Both the position numbers and the translations under genes were made by a program. Below the pieces are notes generated by a model that searched no databases, had not been told where the DNA came from, and saw only the letters and a list, made by a program, of their open reading frames with translations. DNA of 64,000 bases from Motilimonas pumila (GTDB taxonomy: Bacteria > Pseudomonadota > Gammaproteobacteria > Enterobacterales > CBDFNC01): NCBI RefSeq assembly GCF_003596335.1, contig NZ_QZCH01000004.1:62001-126000 (forward strand), given 5' to 3'. Positions 7,438-17,747 of the stretch are shown here, piece by piece; position 1 is the first letter of the stretch, and each line of letters opens with the position of its first letter.

Positions 7438-9813
7438 TTACTCAGCAACGCTTAGCTTGACGCAAGCCTGTTGCTGACACCAAGCCACAAAATCATCATG
7501 GCTCATAGGTTTGGCGACCAGGTAACCTTGCATGTGGTGACAACCAAGCGAAGCTAAATAATCAAAATGCGCTTGTCGCTCCACGCCTTCTGCAACCACT
7601 TGCAGGCCCATTTTCTGGGCTAACTGTATGGTCGTTTCCACCAGTAAATGATCAACCTCAGAAGTTTCAATATCTTGAATAAAGCTGTCATCCAACTTGA
7701 GCAAGTTAACAGGAAACTTCTTCAAATAAGAGAGCGACGAGTAACCACAACCAAAATCGTCCAGCGCTACCTGTAGCCCTTGTTGCTGCAAATGTTCAAA
7801 TTGCAGCATGACCTCATGCTTAGCGTCCAAGATAAAGTGCTCGGTGATCTCCAAAATCAACTCACTTGGCGCTACTTGATAGGTTTGCATCATGGCTTTT
7901 AGATGGCGGAAAAAGCCCAAACTCTTTAGCTGTACGTTAGAAATGTTCAGGGCAAGGCGGCGATAATCACAGCCAAGCGCTCGCCATGCCACCATTTGCG
8001 CGAGTGCATGCTCACATACCCACTCACCCATAGGGTTAATCATGCCAGCAGCTTCTATCGCGTCGATAAAGTCTTCTGGCTTTAATAAGCCTCGCGCAGG
8101 GTGACGCCAGCGCAATAAAGCTTCTACCGCCACCAACTCCCCCGAGCCTAGGTTTACAATTGGTTGGTAACAAAGCTCAAACTCATTGTGCTTAAGCGCT
8201 CGGCGCAGCTCATACTCCATGTTGATCTTAAGTCGATTGGTTTGCGCCAACTCATTGTTATAGCGCAAAAAGCGCGATTCGTTTTGTTGCTTGGCTTGGG
8301 TCATCGCCAAGTAAGCTTTACTCAGTAAGTCGCCGCTCTGTGTTGCATCTTGCGGCCCACTCGCTATGCCGATATGACAACTGAGATAAATACTCTTATT
8401 ATCAATTTCAAACGGCTGCGCCATGCGCTCTAACAAAGCTAAACACACCTGTGTTTGCGCAGTAATGCTAGTGCCATCGGTCAGTAAAATGGCAAATTCC
8501 GCGCCACCAAAACGCGCAGATAAATCTTGTTGGGCGGTCACCGCTAGCATCCGCAGGGCAATTTCTTGCAGGATTTGGTCCCCCACCGAGTGACCCAAAC
8601 GATCGTTGGTTTCTTTGAAGTTCTCAAACTCCAAGAACAATAACACTCCGGGTAAAGACTGTGCCATGCGCTCTTCTAAAAACGACTCAAAACGCTGGCG
8701 GTTAGCTATCCCCGTTAGCGCGTCATAATTGGCTTGTCGCCAAATACGTGCTTCGTGGCGCTTTTTATCGGTTAAATCAGAGAATAACGAAACGTATTTA
8801 TTCACCCTTTTGCGTTCGTCGTCTTGCACTGCGGTAATGCAAAGCCAGCCGGGAAATTCACTGCCATCTTTGCGCACCCCCCACATCTCTCCACGCCAAA
8901 AGCCGTGTTTATGAATGTCTCGCCACATTTTGCGTAAGTTGTTTTGATTGTTGCGACTCGCCCCCAGCAGTACATTGCTGCGCCCAACCACATCACTTTT
9001 ACTAAAACCTGTTATATCGCAAAAAGCTTGGTTGACCGATACGGTGCGCTGCTTCGCATCCTCAATTAAAATGGCGTCGGCCACGTTATCAAATACCGTA
9101 CTTGCTAATACTTTGGCTTGATCCGCCATCACGCGCTCAGTGATGTCCCGCGCACTGACAATGACGCCTTGCCATTGTGCCGCGTTCGTATAGGGACTAT
9201 AACTGACTTCTAAACAACGGCGTTGGCTGCCTTGGTCAAGCCAAAACTGGTGAGTACACACTGACCCCTTGGCCACTAGCTTTAAGCGCGGTGCAATATG
9301 TAACTGAAATAAATTCGATTCAAACAACGCACTAAATGGCACATTGAGTTGGCTTAATTCAAAGAAGCGACGGAAGCTGTTGTTAGCAAGGACTAACTGA
9401 TGCGTAGGGTCTACGTAGGCCATCAAGTCGCTGGCACCGGCAAAAATACGTTGATACAAAGGGCTATCTAGCAACTCGCCAGCGCTAAGGCGTACGTATA
9501 TCAAGATAGCGCCGTCATGCTCTAAAGATTGTAAGTTCGCTGAGAATACCTGGGCTTTGCCCGCTATCACCAATTCGATGTCTTGCTGCACTTGTTGTTT
9601 GGATTTCACCAAATTCCATAAACTGACCCAAGCGATACTAGACGATAGTGCCATGCAGCATTGTTGAATATTAGCCACATCAACTAACGTCGCGGCGGCG
9701 ATATCATTGTGTGCTGATATACAGCCTTTTTGATCAAGACAAAAGCGCATATCTGCGCAGGTTTGGTGGCTGAGACTGACGAGTAAATCAGCGTTAGGAG
9801 CAAGGCTAGCCAT
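7438..9813 (-). CDS. PAS-PAS-GGDEF-EAL protein, degenerate GGDEF site
   Basis: A 791-residue cyclic-di-GMP protein without membrane segments. Order: a weakly conserved N-terminal PAS-like region (about 1-110), a second PAS (about 115-225), a third PAS with PAC-like end (about 235-350), GGDEF (about 360-520) and EAL (about 530-780). The GGDEF active site reads GGAEF (436-440) and the usual first metal aspartate region is LEFENF, so cyclase activity is doubtful. The EAL site is complete: EALLRW (564-569), DDFGCGYSS, LKLDDSF and VAEGVE. It is therefore probably a phosphodiesterase with a regulatory GTP-binding GGDEF domain. Signal unknown. Confidence 0.9.
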   Translation of the reverse strand: MASLAPNADLLVSLSHQTCADMRFCLDQKGCISAHNDIAAATLVDVANIQQCCMALSSSIAWVSLWNLVKSKQQVQQDIELVIAGKAQVFSANLQSLEHDGAILIYVRLSAGELLDSPLYQRIFAGASDLMAYVDPTHQLVLANNSFRRFFELSQLNVPFSALFESNLFQLHIAPRLKLVAKGSVCTHQFWLDQGSQRRCLEVSYSPYTNAAQWQGVIVSARDITERVMADQAKVLASTVFDNVADAILIEDAKQRTVSVNQAFCDITGFSKSDVVGRSNVLLGASRNNQNNLRKMWRDIHKHGFWRGEMWGVRKDGSEFPGWLCITAVQDDERKRVNKYVSLFSDLTDKKRHEARIWRQANYDALTGIANRQRFESFLEERMAQSLPGVLLFLEFENFKETNDRLGHSVGDQILQEIALRMLAVTAQQDLSARFGGAEFAILLTDGTSITAQTQVCLALLERMAQPFEIDNKSIYLSCHIGIASGPQDATQSGDLLSKAYLAMTQAKQQNESRFLRYNNELAQTNRLKINMEYELRRALKHNEFELCYQPIVNLGSGELVAVEALLRWRHPARGLLKPEDFIDAIEAAGMINPMGEWVCEHALAQMVAWRALGCDYRRLALNISNVQLKSLGFFRHLKAMMQTYQVAPSELILEITEHFILDAKHEVMLQFEHLQQQGLQVALDDFGCGYSSLSYLKKFPVNLLKLDDSFIQDIETSEVDHLLVETTIQLAQKMGLQVVAEGVERQAHFDYLASLGCHHMQGYLVAKPMSHDDFVAWCQQQACVKLSVAE

Positions 9814-10099
9814 GAAGGGTTTTCTTCCTTGAGCGGTTTAGCAAAATATTCAATCGGCTATTTTACTCGGCGCAGTAAAAAAGTCTGAAAATTGACCAGT
9901 AAATACCAAAGAGATCACACTATCAGCTGAGAAATCATCAAGTTTTTGAACTGGGCAACGTCATCAAAACGCTAAATTTTATCGCACAAAAACATAAAAA
10001 CTGACAATTCTGTCTTGCAGTTAACGATTGCAAGCTAAGCTGTATATTAGACTAAGCGATTCGCTTCCATGGCTAACTACTTATACGGTAAAGCGTTTT

Positions 10100-11560
10100 A
10101 TGGCTAAATTAATCACTTACTCAAACGATGCATCAGCCCAGCTTACCACCCAAAGTGATAACCCTGAGTTTTACCAGCAACTGTTTAAACTTAATGAAAT
10201 TGCCATTGAGTTAGGTAAGGCGCCGACCTTAGATGACTTGTTCCGTCTCGCGGTAGAAAACTGCCTCAATCACCTTGCCATCGACCGCATGGGTATCTTG
10301 ATGATAGAGCAAAAGACGGACGGCCAGCAGTGGATGCGAGGAACCTGGGGGACAGACGAAGTAGGTAATGTTCGCAGTGAAAGTCACGATACCGCCCCAA
10401 TCTTGGATAAAGTAAAACAGGTTATTCATGAAGTATCGACCCAAGGCAAGGTCTGCGTCTGGCACGATCAAAGCTTATACGAATTTACCGAAAAGCAAGG
10501 AGAAATCATTGAAGTCGGCCACGGTTGGAATGCCGCCATCGCCATATGGGATAAAGATGTAGTCATTGGCTGGGTCGCGTGTGACAACTTATTACAACAC
10601 AGGCCTTTTGAAATTTACCAAAGTCATATTTTACGCCTGTTTGGCTCATTACTCGGCGAGTTAATAAAACAAAAGCTGGCAGAGCAAACCCAGCAACATT
10701 TAAATCAGCAACTTAGATCAACCTTAGCGCAATTACAACATACTCAAAAAGAGCTTATTGCGGCAGAAAAACATGCAGCACTCAACGACTTAGTCATTGG
10801 CATGGCGCATGAAATGAATACCCCTTTGGGAGTGATAAAAACCGCAGCCAGTTTACAACCAGAAGTTTTTAAAGAGTTACAACAAGATTTATCTTCAGGC
10901 ACTATTTCAAAAAATAAGCTAGTGCACGCTATCAACGTAGGACTAGAAAGTCAGAGCCTCATCGATGTTAACATCGACAAAATTGCCCAATTAGTGTCAC
11001 AATTTAAGCGCCTCTCTGCGCTACAACACAGTCAAAACCGCAACGATAACATAGTGCTGAATGACTGGTTAACGGCCAACGTAAAGCTGTACCTCACCCC
11101 TTATCAACAACAATTAGCGCTACTGAACATTAGCGTAGAAGCGCCAGAGCAAAGCGTAATCATAGACAGCCAAATGCTGGGGCAAGTGTTAGAAAGCTTA
11201 CTGCAAAATGCGATGGAACACGGTTTATGCGATGCGACTCAAGGCCAGCTCAAGGTCAGCGCAAAGATACTCAATAAAAACTCAGCAGCGACACAAGGTG
11301 AAGCTCACCAGCAACCTACATCGCAAGCCGTGCTGGTGCTCTTAATAGAGGACAACGGCCCCGGCATTGCACCGCACTTAGTCGACAAAGTGTTCGACGC
11401 TTTTTACACCAGTAGCCGGGGAAAAGGCAATAAAGGCCTTGGCTTACACATGGTCTATAACCTTGTGAAGCAAGGCCTGAAAGGGGAAATTAACCACTTT
11501 CAGCCAGCTGCGGGCGGCTGTGGATTTAGCCTAACCCTGCCCATTGCGCCAAATCAATAA
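10100..11560 (+). CDS. GAF-domain sensor histidine kinase (soluble)
   Basis: A 486-residue soluble kinase. Order: N-terminal GAF-type domain (about 38-185), a glutamine-rich coiled coil (about 190-225), the H box GMAHEMNTPLG with phosphoacceptor His237, and an ATPase domain with the N box LLQNAMEHGL, DNGPGIAP and GKGNKGLGLHMV. The ATG at 10100 is chosen although a TTG at 10028 is in frame; the extra 24 residues do not look like a domain and the ribosome-binding site is weak for both. No response regulator is adjacent, so it is an orphan. It converges on the RND operon with only 6 bp between stops. Confidence 0.88.
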   Translation: MAKLITYSNDASAQLTTQSDNPEFYQQLFKLNEIAIELGKAPTLDDLFRLAVENCLNHLAIDRMGILMIEQKTDGQQWMRGTWGTDEVGNVRSESHDTAPILDKVKQVIHEVSTQGKVCVWHDQSLYEFTEKQGEIIEVGHGWNAAIAIWDKDVVIGWVACDNLLQHRPFEIYQSHILRLFGSLLGELIKQKLAEQTQQHLNQQLRSTLAQLQHTQKELIAAEKHAALNDLVIGMAHEMNTPLGVIKTAASLQPEVFKELQQDLSSGTISKNKLVHAINVGLESQSLIDVNIDKIAQLVSQFKRLSALQHSQNRNDNIVLNDWLTANVKLYLTPYQQQLALLNISVEAPEQSVIIDSQMLGQVLESLLQNAMEHGLCDATQGQLKVSAKILNKNSAATQGEAHQQPTSQAVLVLLIEDNGPGIAPHLVDKVFDAFYTSSRGKGNKGLGLHMVYNLVKQGLKGEINHFQPAAGGCGFSLTLPIAPNQ

Positions 11561-11566
11561 GACGAT

Positions 11567-14500
11567 TTATACCTTAGTGACCGCGGTGCCAAACTGGTAA
11601 GCTTTAAATCGACTCAACGCAACTTTTAAGTCATGCAATAACAGGTAGTTCACTGGCACCAATAGCAAGGTAATCATGGTGGCAAATAAAATGCCAAAGC
11701 CAAGTGACACCGCCATCGGGATCAAGAACTGCGCTTGGGTACTCTTTTCAAAAATCAAAGGCATCAAGCCCGCAAACGTGGTGATTGAAGTTAACAATAC
11801 GGCTCTAAACCTGGCAACCCCAGCACTGCGCACCGCCGTTCTCACATGAATACCTTTCGCTCGTTGGCGGTTAATGTAATCCACCAGCACCAAGGAGTCG
11901 TTGACCACGACCCCCGTCAGCGCCAACATGCCCATCATCGACATAATGGTAAGCGGCATATCCATGATCCAATGACCCACAATAGCGCCTATGCCGCCAA
12001 AAGGAATCACCGACATCACCACAAAAGGTTGAGTGTAAGACTTAAATGGGATCGCCAATAAAGCATAAATAGCAAACAACACAAAAAACAAGCCAAATGC
12101 CAAGCTGGTAAACGACTCGCTTTGCTCTTTTGCCTCGCCTTCAAGAGAATACGTTAAGCCTGGATATTGTAATGAGAGATCTGACATCACCTGCTGTAAG
12201 TCACGCTTTATCGCTTCAATATCAGCGGTTTCTTTTTCTGCATCGGCGGTTACATTCAAAATACGTTTACGATCTTTACGCGTAATACTGGCCGGGCTTT
12301 GGCCTATGCTAACGCTAGCCACTTCCACAAATGGCACTTGCGCGCCATCACGGGTGCGGATCATCATGTTGTTTAGATTGAACAAAGACTGTCGCTCCGC
12401 TTCCGGGTAACGAATAAATACTTTAACGTCTTCCCTGCCTCGCTGGATCCTCTGTACTTGATAACCATAAAAACCTTGGCGTACCTGCTGCGCTAAATCT
12501 GCCAATGTCAGGCCAAGGGCTTGGGCTTGCGGTTTAATATTGAGCTGCAGTTCAGTTTTACCTTTAGCCAGACTATCACCGATATCAAATACCCCAGGAT
12601 AAAGCGCTAATTGCGCTTTTAAGTCATCTGCTGCTTGGCGTAAAACGGAAAAATCTGCTGCACTCAATTGCACATTGATAGGATCGCCGCCGCGGCCAAT
12701 TTCAGCCCGGAAGGTTAAGCTTTCTACTCCAGGAATAGGGCCAATCAGTGAGCGCCACTCTTTTACTAACTGGTTAGTTGAGACCGTAATCGTTCGTTCT
12801 TCAGGGGGTTGAATTTCAAACATGACTCGGCCTTTGGCTGCATTACCGCTGCCTTGGCCACCACTTGATCCCGTGGTTGAAAAAATGTCGAGAATCACGC
12901 TGTCGCCGGTTTCAGGATCGCGGTATTTATCTTGTAGTTCAATCGCAGCATCCAGCATTTTTTGCACGTAAAAATCCGTACTGGCAAACGCGGTGCCCGC
13001 AGGCATGGTCACGACTGCTCGGGCAGTCTCTGCCGGTACCCGAGGGAAGAAAATAAAGCGCGTCCAACCACTGAAAACCATGGTAAAAACAATAATCGCA
13101 ATGCCTATCGCCACTGACAACGACAAGTATCTGCGGCGAATCACTTTGGCTAAAAATGGTCGATAAAACCGTAAGATAAAGCGTTCAAACCCGTTAGCAA
13201 AGGCTTCTTGCCAACGACTAAAACGGCTAGGCTTAGCTTGGCGTAGTTGAATGTTTTTTAAATGCGCCGGCAATACCAGCTTCGACTCAATCAAAGAAAA
13301 CAGCAAAACAGGGATGACGATAAGGGGAATTTGCGCAAAAATTTTGCCTCGCGTGCCTTCTATCATCAACAATGGCGCAAATGCAGCAATAGTGGTCAAG
13401 ATGCCGAATGTGACCGGCACAGAAACTTCTTGCGTGCCTTCTATGGCGGCTTTTAACGGTGAACTGCCACGCTGCTGGTGGGCATAAACGTTTTCTCCGG
13501 TAACAATGGCGTCATCCACCAAGATGCCCAGTACTAATATAAACGCAAATAAGGAAATCACGTTTAAGGTGATATCTAAGGTGGGCATCATTAACAAGCC
13601 CCCCATAAAACTCACAGGAATGCCCAAGGTCACCCAGATGGCGATAGAAGGGCGCAAAAAAATCGCCAGTAAAATGATGACCAAGATACAACCTTGGATT
13701 GCGCTATCGGTCAAGGTTTTGATCCGCGCTTTCACCACCTTAGAGCGATCTTTCCAATAATCAATACTCACGCCATTGGGTAAATGAGGGCGCTTTTCAG
13801 CGATGTAACTTTTGACTTTTTCAGCTACCTCAATCGCACTTTGCTGCCCTACCCGATAAACTTCAATCATGACGGCAGACTCGCCATTAAAGCGAGATTT
13901 AATGGGGTTTTCTTCGAAGCCATCCTTGATGGTTGCAATATCCGAAAGCAGCAAGCGTGAGCCGTCCGCAGCTGTACGAACCACTATGTTGCCGTATTCA
14001 TCGCCGCGATACGCTTGGCCCTTACTGCGCAGCAAAATTTCACCACCCAAGGTTTTAATGCTACCTCCCGATAAATCCAGCGACGCCGCTTTCACCGCAT
14101 CGCTGACTTGCGCCATGGTGAGGTTATATTCCCGTAATGTAAGCTCCGACACTTCTATTGAGATTTCATAAGGCCTCACCGACTCAAGCGCCACGTGAGA
14201 AATACCAGCAATAGACTGTAAATCGTCGCGAACCTGCTCACCCAACTGCCGTAATTCTAGCTCAGACAATGCCCCAGACAGTGACACGCTAATCACTTCT
14301 TTCTGGTGAATGGTTTGGCTGATCATCGGTCGCTCAGCATCACTGGGCAATGTATTCAGTGCATCAACACGGTTTTTAATTTCGTCTTTTACCCGAAAGG
14401 TATCGTAATTAGGATCGACTTCTATGGTAACGCGACTCGCGCCTTCGTTAGATGTAGAAGTAACCTCTTTAATGCCCTCAACATCGAGAATGGCCTCTTC

Positions 14501-14707
14501 AATGGGAATTGCTAAGCTTTCTTCGGCGTCTTCCGGCGTTGCACCAGGCAGCGCAACGTTGACAGAAACCAAATCCATCTCAAATGAAGGGAAAACTTCA
14601 AGAGGGATCTTGGTTTTGAGGGAATAAAGCCCGGAAGCTAAAATCAGCACCATCAATAAATTTGCGGCGACATGATTGTGTGTAAACCAACGAATTAAAC
14701 CATGCAT
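11567..14707 (-). CDS. RND efflux transporter, inner membrane permease
   Basis: A 1046-residue proton-driven RND pump of the AcrB/HAE type, the usual length. The N-terminus has the first membrane helix (about 12-30) and the porter-domain start PLEVFPSFEMD. A multi-helix block follows (about 335-540) with GILVDDAIVTGEN carrying the paired aspartates for proton relay, then the second porter domain and the last helices (about 860-1030) with LTGVVVNDSLVLVDYIN. It is the last gene of an operon in the order outer membrane factor, adaptor, pump, and overlaps the adaptor stop by one base (TAATG). Substrate cannot be read from sequence. Confidence 0.92.
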   Translation of the reverse strand: MHGLIRWFTHNHVAANLLMVLILASGLYSLKTKIPLEVFPSFEMDLVSVNVALPGATPEDAEESLAIPIEEAILDVEGIKEVTSTSNEGASRVTIEVDPNYDTFRVKDEIKNRVDALNTLPSDAERPMISQTIHQKEVISVSLSGALSELELRQLGEQVRDDLQSIAGISHVALESVRPYEISIEVSELTLREYNLTMAQVSDAVKAASLDLSGGSIKTLGGEILLRSKGQAYRGDEYGNIVVRTAADGSRLLLSDIATIKDGFEENPIKSRFNGESAVMIEVYRVGQQSAIEVAEKVKSYIAEKRPHLPNGVSIDYWKDRSKVVKARIKTLTDSAIQGCILVIILLAIFLRPSIAIWVTLGIPVSFMGGLLMMPTLDITLNVISLFAFILVLGILVDDAIVTGENVYAHQQRGSSPLKAAIEGTQEVSVPVTFGILTTIAAFAPLLMIEGTRGKIFAQIPLIVIPVLLFSLIESKLVLPAHLKNIQLRQAKPSRFSRWQEAFANGFERFILRFYRPFLAKVIRRRYLSLSVAIGIAIIVFTMVFSGWTRFIFFPRVPAETARAVVTMPAGTAFASTDFYVQKMLDAAIELQDKYRDPETGDSVILDIFSTTGSSGGQGSGNAAKGRVMFEIQPPEERTITVSTNQLVKEWRSLIGPIPGVESLTFRAEIGRGGDPINVQLSAADFSVLRQAADDLKAQLALYPGVFDIGDSLAKGKTELQLNIKPQAQALGLTLADLAQQVRQGFYGYQVQRIQRGREDVKVFIRYPEAERQSLFNLNNMMIRTRDGAQVPFVEVASVSIGQSPASITRKDRKRILNVTADAEKETADIEAIKRDLQQVMSDLSLQYPGLTYSLEGEAKEQSESFTSLAFGLFFVLFAIYALLAIPFKSYTQPFVVMSVIPFGGIGAIVGHWIMDMPLTIMSMMGMLALTGVVVNDSLVLVDYINRQRAKGIHVRTAVRSAGVARFRAVLLTSITTFAGLMPLIFEKSTQAQFLIPMAVSLGFGILFATMITLLLVPVNYLLLHDLKVALSRFKAYQFGTAVTKV

Positions 14708-15903
14708 TAAGGTGACTCCGTCGCGAGTTTCGCTTGGGTGCCCGAAATCACGTTGCCCAATGGCGTGGTGACCAGCATTTGCCCAGCCGTTAAGCCGGAG
14801 TCGATAACAAAGTGTTCATCGTCGGCCCAGCGAACAGAGACGTCTTTACGCTGCAAGGTGCCATTTTCAAAAACAATCACTTGGCGGCTTTGATACACCG
14901 CATGGCGCGGTAATACGAACACATTTTGCAACGTTTTACCGGTAATTTTTGCGTCGACAAACTGGCCGATTTTTAGCGGTGGTTTGTCTTGATTAACCAC
15001 ACCGTAAGGGTCATCGATACGCGCAATGGCATACAGCTGACGAGAGTTGGTATCTAGGGCCCCCTCGGTGCGCACAATTTGTCCTTGCCAGTGAAAACTG
15101 TCACGGCCAAATTGCGCGGCGATGGTCACCTGCGGTTGTGCTGGTTCGGCTTGGCCTTGACGGTATAGCTCAGGCAAATCAATCACCGCCTGCTGACTGC
15201 TATTAAGCGGTAAGCGCACTTCCACATAGTCAACGGCATAGATATTAGCTAGCTGAGTGCCGCTATTAATAAACTGGCCTAAATCAACATGCTTTTGTAG
15301 TACTCTGCCCGCGTATGGCGCACGTATCACGGTACGCTCTAAATCCAACTTGGCTTGTTCAAGTTTAGCTTTGGCAGAACTCACCGCGGCCTGAGCAGCA
15401 GCTAATTGCGGCTTACGCAGCACCAATTCATTGGCTTTGCTTCCTTTGCCTAACCGTTGCCAGTCTCGCTTAGCTTGGGCAGCTCGCGCTTGTTCTTCAG
15501 CAAGGGCCAGTTTCGCTTCTACTAAACTGGCATCAGCAATGCTTTTAGCAGCTTTAAAATCGCGCTGGTCAAGAGTGAGTAAGACGTCCCCTTGTTCAAA
15601 AAAGCCGCCTACGGCAAAACTGTCTGACAAGCTATTTACCGTACTCGCTACTTGGCTAACTAATGCTCCCTGACTACGAGGGGAAATGGTACCAAAACTT
15701 GCAACCTTTACTTGGTAAGGCTGAGGAGAAAGCGTGACTACTTCCACTTGTACCTTGGCCGACTTCGCCTGTGGACGTTTCTTAGCCTCCGGTTTGTTAG
15801 CCATTAAATACTGCGCCACAAACACACTGATGGCAACAATAATAAGAGGCAATATAAAACGGCCACTGCGCGCTAACCACGGCGAGATAGCAGAGTTTTT
15901 CAT
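14707..15903 (-). CDS. RND efflux periplasmic adaptor (membrane fusion protein)
   Basis: A 398-residue HlyD/AcrA-type adaptor that bridges pump and outer membrane channel. It has an N-terminal membrane anchor (about 13-33), a lipoyl half-motif GFFEQGDVLLTLD, an alanine- and glutamine-rich coiled-coil hairpin (about 120-190) and the second lipoyl half around RAPYAGRVLQKHVDLGQF. The beta-barrel and membrane-proximal domains follow. Its ATG overlaps the stop of the upstream outer membrane gene by four bases, and its stop overlaps the pump start, so the three are translationally coupled. Confidence 0.92.
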   Translation of the reverse strand: MKNSAISPWLARSGRFILPLIIVAISVFVAQYLMANKPEAKKRPQAKSAKVQVEVVTLSPQPYQVKVASFGTISPRSQGALVSQVASTVNSLSDSFAVGGFFEQGDVLLTLDQRDFKAAKSIADASLVEAKLALAEEQARAAQAKRDWQRLGKGSKANELVLRKPQLAAAQAAVSSAKAKLEQAKLDLERTVIRAPYAGRVLQKHVDLGQFINSGTQLANIYAVDYVEVRLPLNSSQQAVIDLPELYRQGQAEPAQPQVTIAAQFGRDSFHWQGQIVRTEGALDTNSRQLYAIARIDDPYGVVNQDKPPLKIGQFVDAKITGKTLQNVFVLPRHAVYQSRQVIVFENGTLQRKDVSVRWADDEHFVIDSGLTAGQMLVTTPLGNVISGTQAKLATESP

Positions 15904-17285
15904 GGTGTTACTTCCTTGGATTCAGCCCATCGTGGGGCTTGCGGTAACCCGCCCCCTAAAGCTAGTAGTAGATTGATGCGGTTTTGCAGCCGTAGGTTAC
16001 GAATATCAATACGGGTGCTTTGACTATCAAATGAGCGACGTTGCGACTCCAATACCGTCACGTATTCCACCAAACCCGCTTGATACTGCTCAAACGCTAA
16101 TTGTTCGGCCTGAATAGAATTGTCGGCGGCCACAATGACCCTATCGAGTTGCTCAACCAAAGACGTTTCAGCATTTAAAGCAGACTCCACTTCTGCAAAC
16201 GCGCTCAATACTTTGTTGCGAAGCTGAGCGGATGCCGCTTCCGCTAAAGCTTGTTTTTGTTGTTGCTGAGCTTGTAAACGACCCGCATCAAGTAACGGCG
16301 AAGTCAGGTTGGCAAAGACATTCCAAACTAGGCTTTCAGGCTGCAGCAAATCATTCAGTTCGTTAGAACTGCCTCCTACGCGGGAAGTTAAGCGCAAACT
16401 GGGAAACTTCTGTTTGTAAGCGACCGCAATTCGCGCATTCGCTGCGCTCAAATTGGTGTACTCCGCTTGAATATCAGGTCGGCGCTGCAGCATTTCAGAA
16501 GGTAAGCCGGCAGGCAATTTAGCAATATTGAGCGCCAACTCTCCGGTTGCCCGTAATCGTCCGCTAGGATAACGGCCGAGGCTTAGCTCTAACGCCTGAC
16601 TGGATTGGTTAAGCTGATCTTGCTTACCTGCCACATTAGCTTGCGCGCCAGCGACATCAGCCCGTGACAGAAACACGTCGAGAGATTGACGAATACCCGA
16701 TTGATAACCGTCTTCAATAATGGCCAAGTTTTGCTGTAAGTTATCTCTGCGTTGTTCGATTAACGCCAGCTGTTGCTGCGCGGTGAGCAGATTAAACCAA
16801 TCTTGGCTTATTGTTGCCACCAAGTTTTGCTGTGCGGCTTGATATTGATGCAGCTGTGTTTTGGCGTCTAATAATGCTGCCTGAGCTTGGTCATCCAACT
16901 TTCCCCATAGGTCAATTTCCCAGTTGAAATCGATTCCCAGCTGAGCGGAGTTAGCGATATTATTACCATTATCTTGCCGGCCTGCCGTTAAATAAGCCGA
17001 AATTTCAGGCCACATTTCAGCCTGCGCCAGCTCTAACAGCGCCACGCTGGCTGCCAGTTGGCTTTTACTTTGTTGTAACTGCGGGTTATTACTTAAGCCC
17101 TCATCTACCAAGGCTTTTAACTGGGGGATGTTTTCTAACTGACTAAAGAGATCCGAGCCTGATTCAGCCAAATGCTCACTCACCCATTGTTCAGGGTTCA
17201 ACAACACAGGGGTCGGTTCCGAAGGGGACTGCACAGAGCAAGCCAATAATAAAAAACTGCTACAGCCAAGCAAAAGAGCGCGCAT
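15900..17285 (-). CDS. RND efflux outer membrane factor lipoprotein (TolC/OprM type)
   Basis: A 461-residue outer membrane channel of the NodT/OprM group. The N-terminus carries a lipoprotein signal with the lipobox LLAC (cysteine at residue 16). Two repeats of the outer membrane efflux domain follow, with typical coiled-coil stretches rich in Gln, Ala and Leu and the repeat-like RRPDIQAEYTNLSAANARI motif. It is the first gene of the efflux operon; the promoter must lie in the 190 bp between it and the tRNA genes, where I see no clear regulator site and no adjacent TetR or LysR gene. Confidence 0.9.
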   Translation of the reverse strand: MRALLLGCSSFLLLACSVQSPSEPTPVLLNPEQWVSEHLAESGSDLFSQLENIPQLKALVDEGLSNNPQLQQSKSQLAASVALLELAQAEMWPEISAYLTAGRQDNGNNIANSAQLGIDFNWEIDLWGKLDDQAQAALLDAKTQLHQYQAAQQNLVATISQDWFNLLTAQQQLALIEQRRDNLQQNLAIIEDGYQSGIRQSLDVFLSRADVAGAQANVAGKQDQLNQSSQALELSLGRYPSGRLRATGELALNIAKLPAGLPSEMLQRRPDIQAEYTNLSAANARIAVAYKQKFPSLRLTSRVGGSSNELNDLLQPESLVWNVFANLTSPLLDAGRLQAQQQQKQALAEAASAQLRNKVLSAFAEVESALNAETSLVEQLDRVIVAADNSIQAEQLAFEQYQAGLVEYVTVLESQRRSFDSQSTRIDIRNLRLQNRINLLLALGGGLPQAPRWAESKEVTP

Positions 17286-17477
17286 TGATCCATCAACTTC
17301 TAAAAAGGTTACCTACATGATACTGGCTAATGGCGACAATGGTTCAGTATTTACACTGATTTACTGCTAAATATCAATGAAATGATAAACAGCAACAGGG
17401 CTATTTCTTAGTTTGATAATAGAGTTAAAAGAAGTTTAAAAATTGATATTTGGAACAGGAAAGGTCACAAGTAAGAA

Positions 17478-17554
17478 TGGGGCGAATGACGAGGATTGAA
17501 CTCGCGACAACCGGAATCACAATCCGGGGCTCTACCAACTGAGCTACATCCGCC
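17478..17554 (-). tRNA. hisR: tRNA-His (GTG)
   Basis: The minus strand folds as a complete tRNA. The acceptor GCGGATG pairs with CATTCGC, with the extra 5' G opposite discriminator C that is diagnostic for tRNA-His. The anticodon loop is ATTGTGATT, the T arm TTCAATC, and CCA is encoded. It lies 25 bp downstream of the tRNA-Arg gene. Confidence 0.97.
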
Positions 17555-17579
17555 ACTAGTTTGATGTTTTGCGAAGACA

Positions 17580-17656
17580 TGGCGCACCCGACAGGAGTCG
17601 AACCTGTGGCCTTTGCCTCCGGAGGGCAACGCTCTATCCAGCTGAGCTACGGGTGC
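17580..17656 (-). tRNA. argX: tRNA-Arg (CCG)
   Basis: Complete minus-strand tRNA. The acceptor GCACCCG pairs with CGGGTGC, the anticodon loop is CCTCCGGAG (anticodon CCG), the T loop is TTCGACT and CCA is encoded. Followed by tRNA-His, it is the same order as argX-hisR of the enterobacterial argX-hisR-leuT-proM operon; no leuT or proM follows here. Confidence 0.96.
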
Positions 17657-17747
17657 CAAACATCAGAGCTGGGAATAGTACGGATTTGTATTATTCGAGT
17701 CCAGTACTTTTGACGAAAAAATCAAAAAATCCATTGCTTACTTCAGC

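Noticed and set aside
17465-17659. A 64-codon minus-strand frame across the tRNA region
   Set aside because: It is an artefact of the two tRNA genes, which account for nearly every base in it.
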